Shown: piece after piece, positions 6,027-6,594 of the stretch | Position numbering within the stretch: the stretch's first letter is position 1 | Layout of the letters: each line of letters starts with the position of its first letter | Assembly (NCBI GenBank): GCA_003152975.1 | Contig: PMBP01000220.1 | Coordinates: forward strand, 1-6,594 | Length of the DNA stretch: 6,594 nt | Direction: 5' to 3' | Origin: Phycisphaerales bacterium | Lineage (GTDB): Bacteria > Planctomycetota > Phycisphaerae > Sedimentisphaerales > Anaerohalosphaeraceae | Notes under the pieces: model-generated | Database searches by the model: none | Told to the model about the DNA's origin: nothing | Seen by the model: the letters and a program-made list of their open reading frames with translations, nothing else | Program-made: the position numbers and the translations under genes

Positions 6027-6033
6027 GGAGGAT
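6025..6033 (+). promoter_or_regulatory. Strong Shine-Dalgarno overlapping the preceding stop codon
   Basis: AAGGAGGAT shares its first two bases with the TAA stop (6024-6026) of the beta-helix gene and ends five bases before the ATG at 6039. It is the best ribosome site in the window. The overlap lets a terminating ribosome re-initiate, so the epimerase is probably translated in step with, or more strongly than, the gene before it. Confidence 0.8.
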
Positions 6034-6038
6034 ACGCC

Positions 6039-6594
6039 ATGCGAGTCCTGATCATCGGCGGCACCGGAAACATCAGCACACCCCTGACCAAGGCCCTGAT
6101 GGACAGGGGTGTGGGGCTGACACTGTTCAATCACGACACCCAGTCACCCGACTGGCTGCGAGGTGTTCGCGTGATCACCGGCGACAGGACGCGGCGTGAT
6201 GAGATGCAACAGAAGCTGGCGGCGCTTGGGCCGTGGGATTGCGTGATCGACATGATCGCTTATGAGCCGGAAGACGCCGAATACGATGTGCGGATCTTTC
6301 GCGGGCGGACGCGGCAGTTGATCTTCTGCAGCACGGTCGATGTCTATTGCAAGACGCCGAAGGCCTATCCGATTACTGAAGACAACGGGGTGGTCGAGGC
6401 ATTGCCGAGTTTTCCGTATGCGTACAAGAAGGTGGCGTGCGAAAAGATTCTGTGGGAGGCCAATACCCGCGGCGACTTTGCCCTGACGGTAATCCGGCCG
6501 GCGTTCACCTACAACGAAGGCTGGAGCCCCGGCGTTCACACCTTCGGCGGGCAGAGCTATCACCTGGACCGCCTGCAGAAGGGCAAGCCGATCC
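6039..6594 (+). CDS. NAD-dependent epimerase/dehydratase (atypical SDR), 3' end missing
   Basis: The first 185 residues of a cytoplasmic extended or atypical short-chain dehydrogenase/reductase; the frame is open to the window edge, and family members usually run to about 300-340 residues. The nucleotide-binding motif is GGTGNIS (7-13) after strand RVLII. The GGTG.IS form resembles the CSP41-like/NAD-epimerase subgroup rather than classical UDP-glucose 4-epimerase. The active-site region shows FCSTVDVY (96-103) and Y127-x3-K131 in YAYKK, the catalytic Tyr-Lys pair. IRPAFTYNEGW (152-162) is the usual segment after it. The start is fixed by AAGGAGGAT just upstream. By family it would change the stereochemistry, or oxidise or dehydrate, a sugar or nucleotide sugar using NAD(P). 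Which substrate is unknown; the operon suggests the same sugar handled by the two isomerases. Confidence 0.85.
   Translation, partial: MRVLIIGGTGNISTPLTKALMDRGVGLTLFNHDTQSPDWLRGVRVITGDRTRRDEMQQKLAALGPWDCVIDMIAYEPEDAEYDVRIFRGRTRQLIFCSTVDVYCKTPKAYPITEDNGVVEALPSFPYAYKKVACEKILWEANTRGDFALTVIRPAFTYNEGWSPGVHTFGGQSYHLDRLQKGKPI

Noticed and set aside
4647..6134. 495-residue open frame on the minus strand, longer than the sense beta-helix gene
   Set aside because: The sense strand has a signal peptide, a pectate-lyase-superfamily signature and a ribosome site. The antisense product has no recognisable domain and the frame is explained by GC-rich third positions.
1..6594. CRISPR arrays, tRNA or rRNA genes, insertion sequences, phage or defence genes
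   Set aside because: No spaced identical repeats, cloverleaf candidates, transposase or integrase motifs, or terminal inverted repeats were found on reading through.

Overview
The window reads as the start of one co-directional (+) operon in a bacterium: six genes in a row, from a promoter near base 250 to the right edge, where the sixth gene is cut off. The coding DNA is mostly GC-rich. The gene mix (SorC regulator, two sugar-isomerase-type enzymes, a secreted parallel beta-helix protein, a secreted protein of unknown family, an atypical SDR epimerase) resembles polysaccharide- or sugar-utilisation loci of Planctomycetota (Phycisphaerae-like) or neighbouring PVC-group bacteria. That placement is an inference from gene content; there is no rRNA or other marker here.

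Region by region. 1-248: AT-rich non-coding leader (about 31% GC over the first 240 bases by hand count) holding repeated TGTTCAT motifs and an interrupted inverted repeat. 249-277: a near-consensus sigma70-type promoter. 317-1324: SorC/DeoR-type sugar-responsive regulator. 1349-2206: TIM-barrel sugar (phosphate) isomerase/epimerase. 2247-3671: L-fucose/L-arabinose isomerase-fold protein. 3658-4596: secreted protein built of three copies of an unrecognised domain of about 80 residues. 4614-6026: secreted pectate-lyase-superfamily beta-helix protein. 6039-6594: NAD-dependent epimerase/dehydratase, partial. Gaps between genes are 24, 40, -14, 17 and 12 bases, and no convincing terminator separates them, so one transcript is likely.

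A reasonable model: the two exported proteins act on, or bind, a carbohydrate outside the cytoplasm. A released sugar is isomerised and epimerised inside by the two unrelated isomerase folds and the SDR enzyme. The SorC protein senses a sugar or sugar-phosphate intermediate and controls its own operon. No transporter, kinase, aldolase or recognisable hydrolase is in the window, so neither substrate nor pathway can be named.

The items that most deserve a second look are the three-repeat secreted protein, the unusual pairing of two isomerase folds, the promoter that resets the regulator's start codon, and two strong hairpins inside coding sequence (1858-1901 and 4534-4563).
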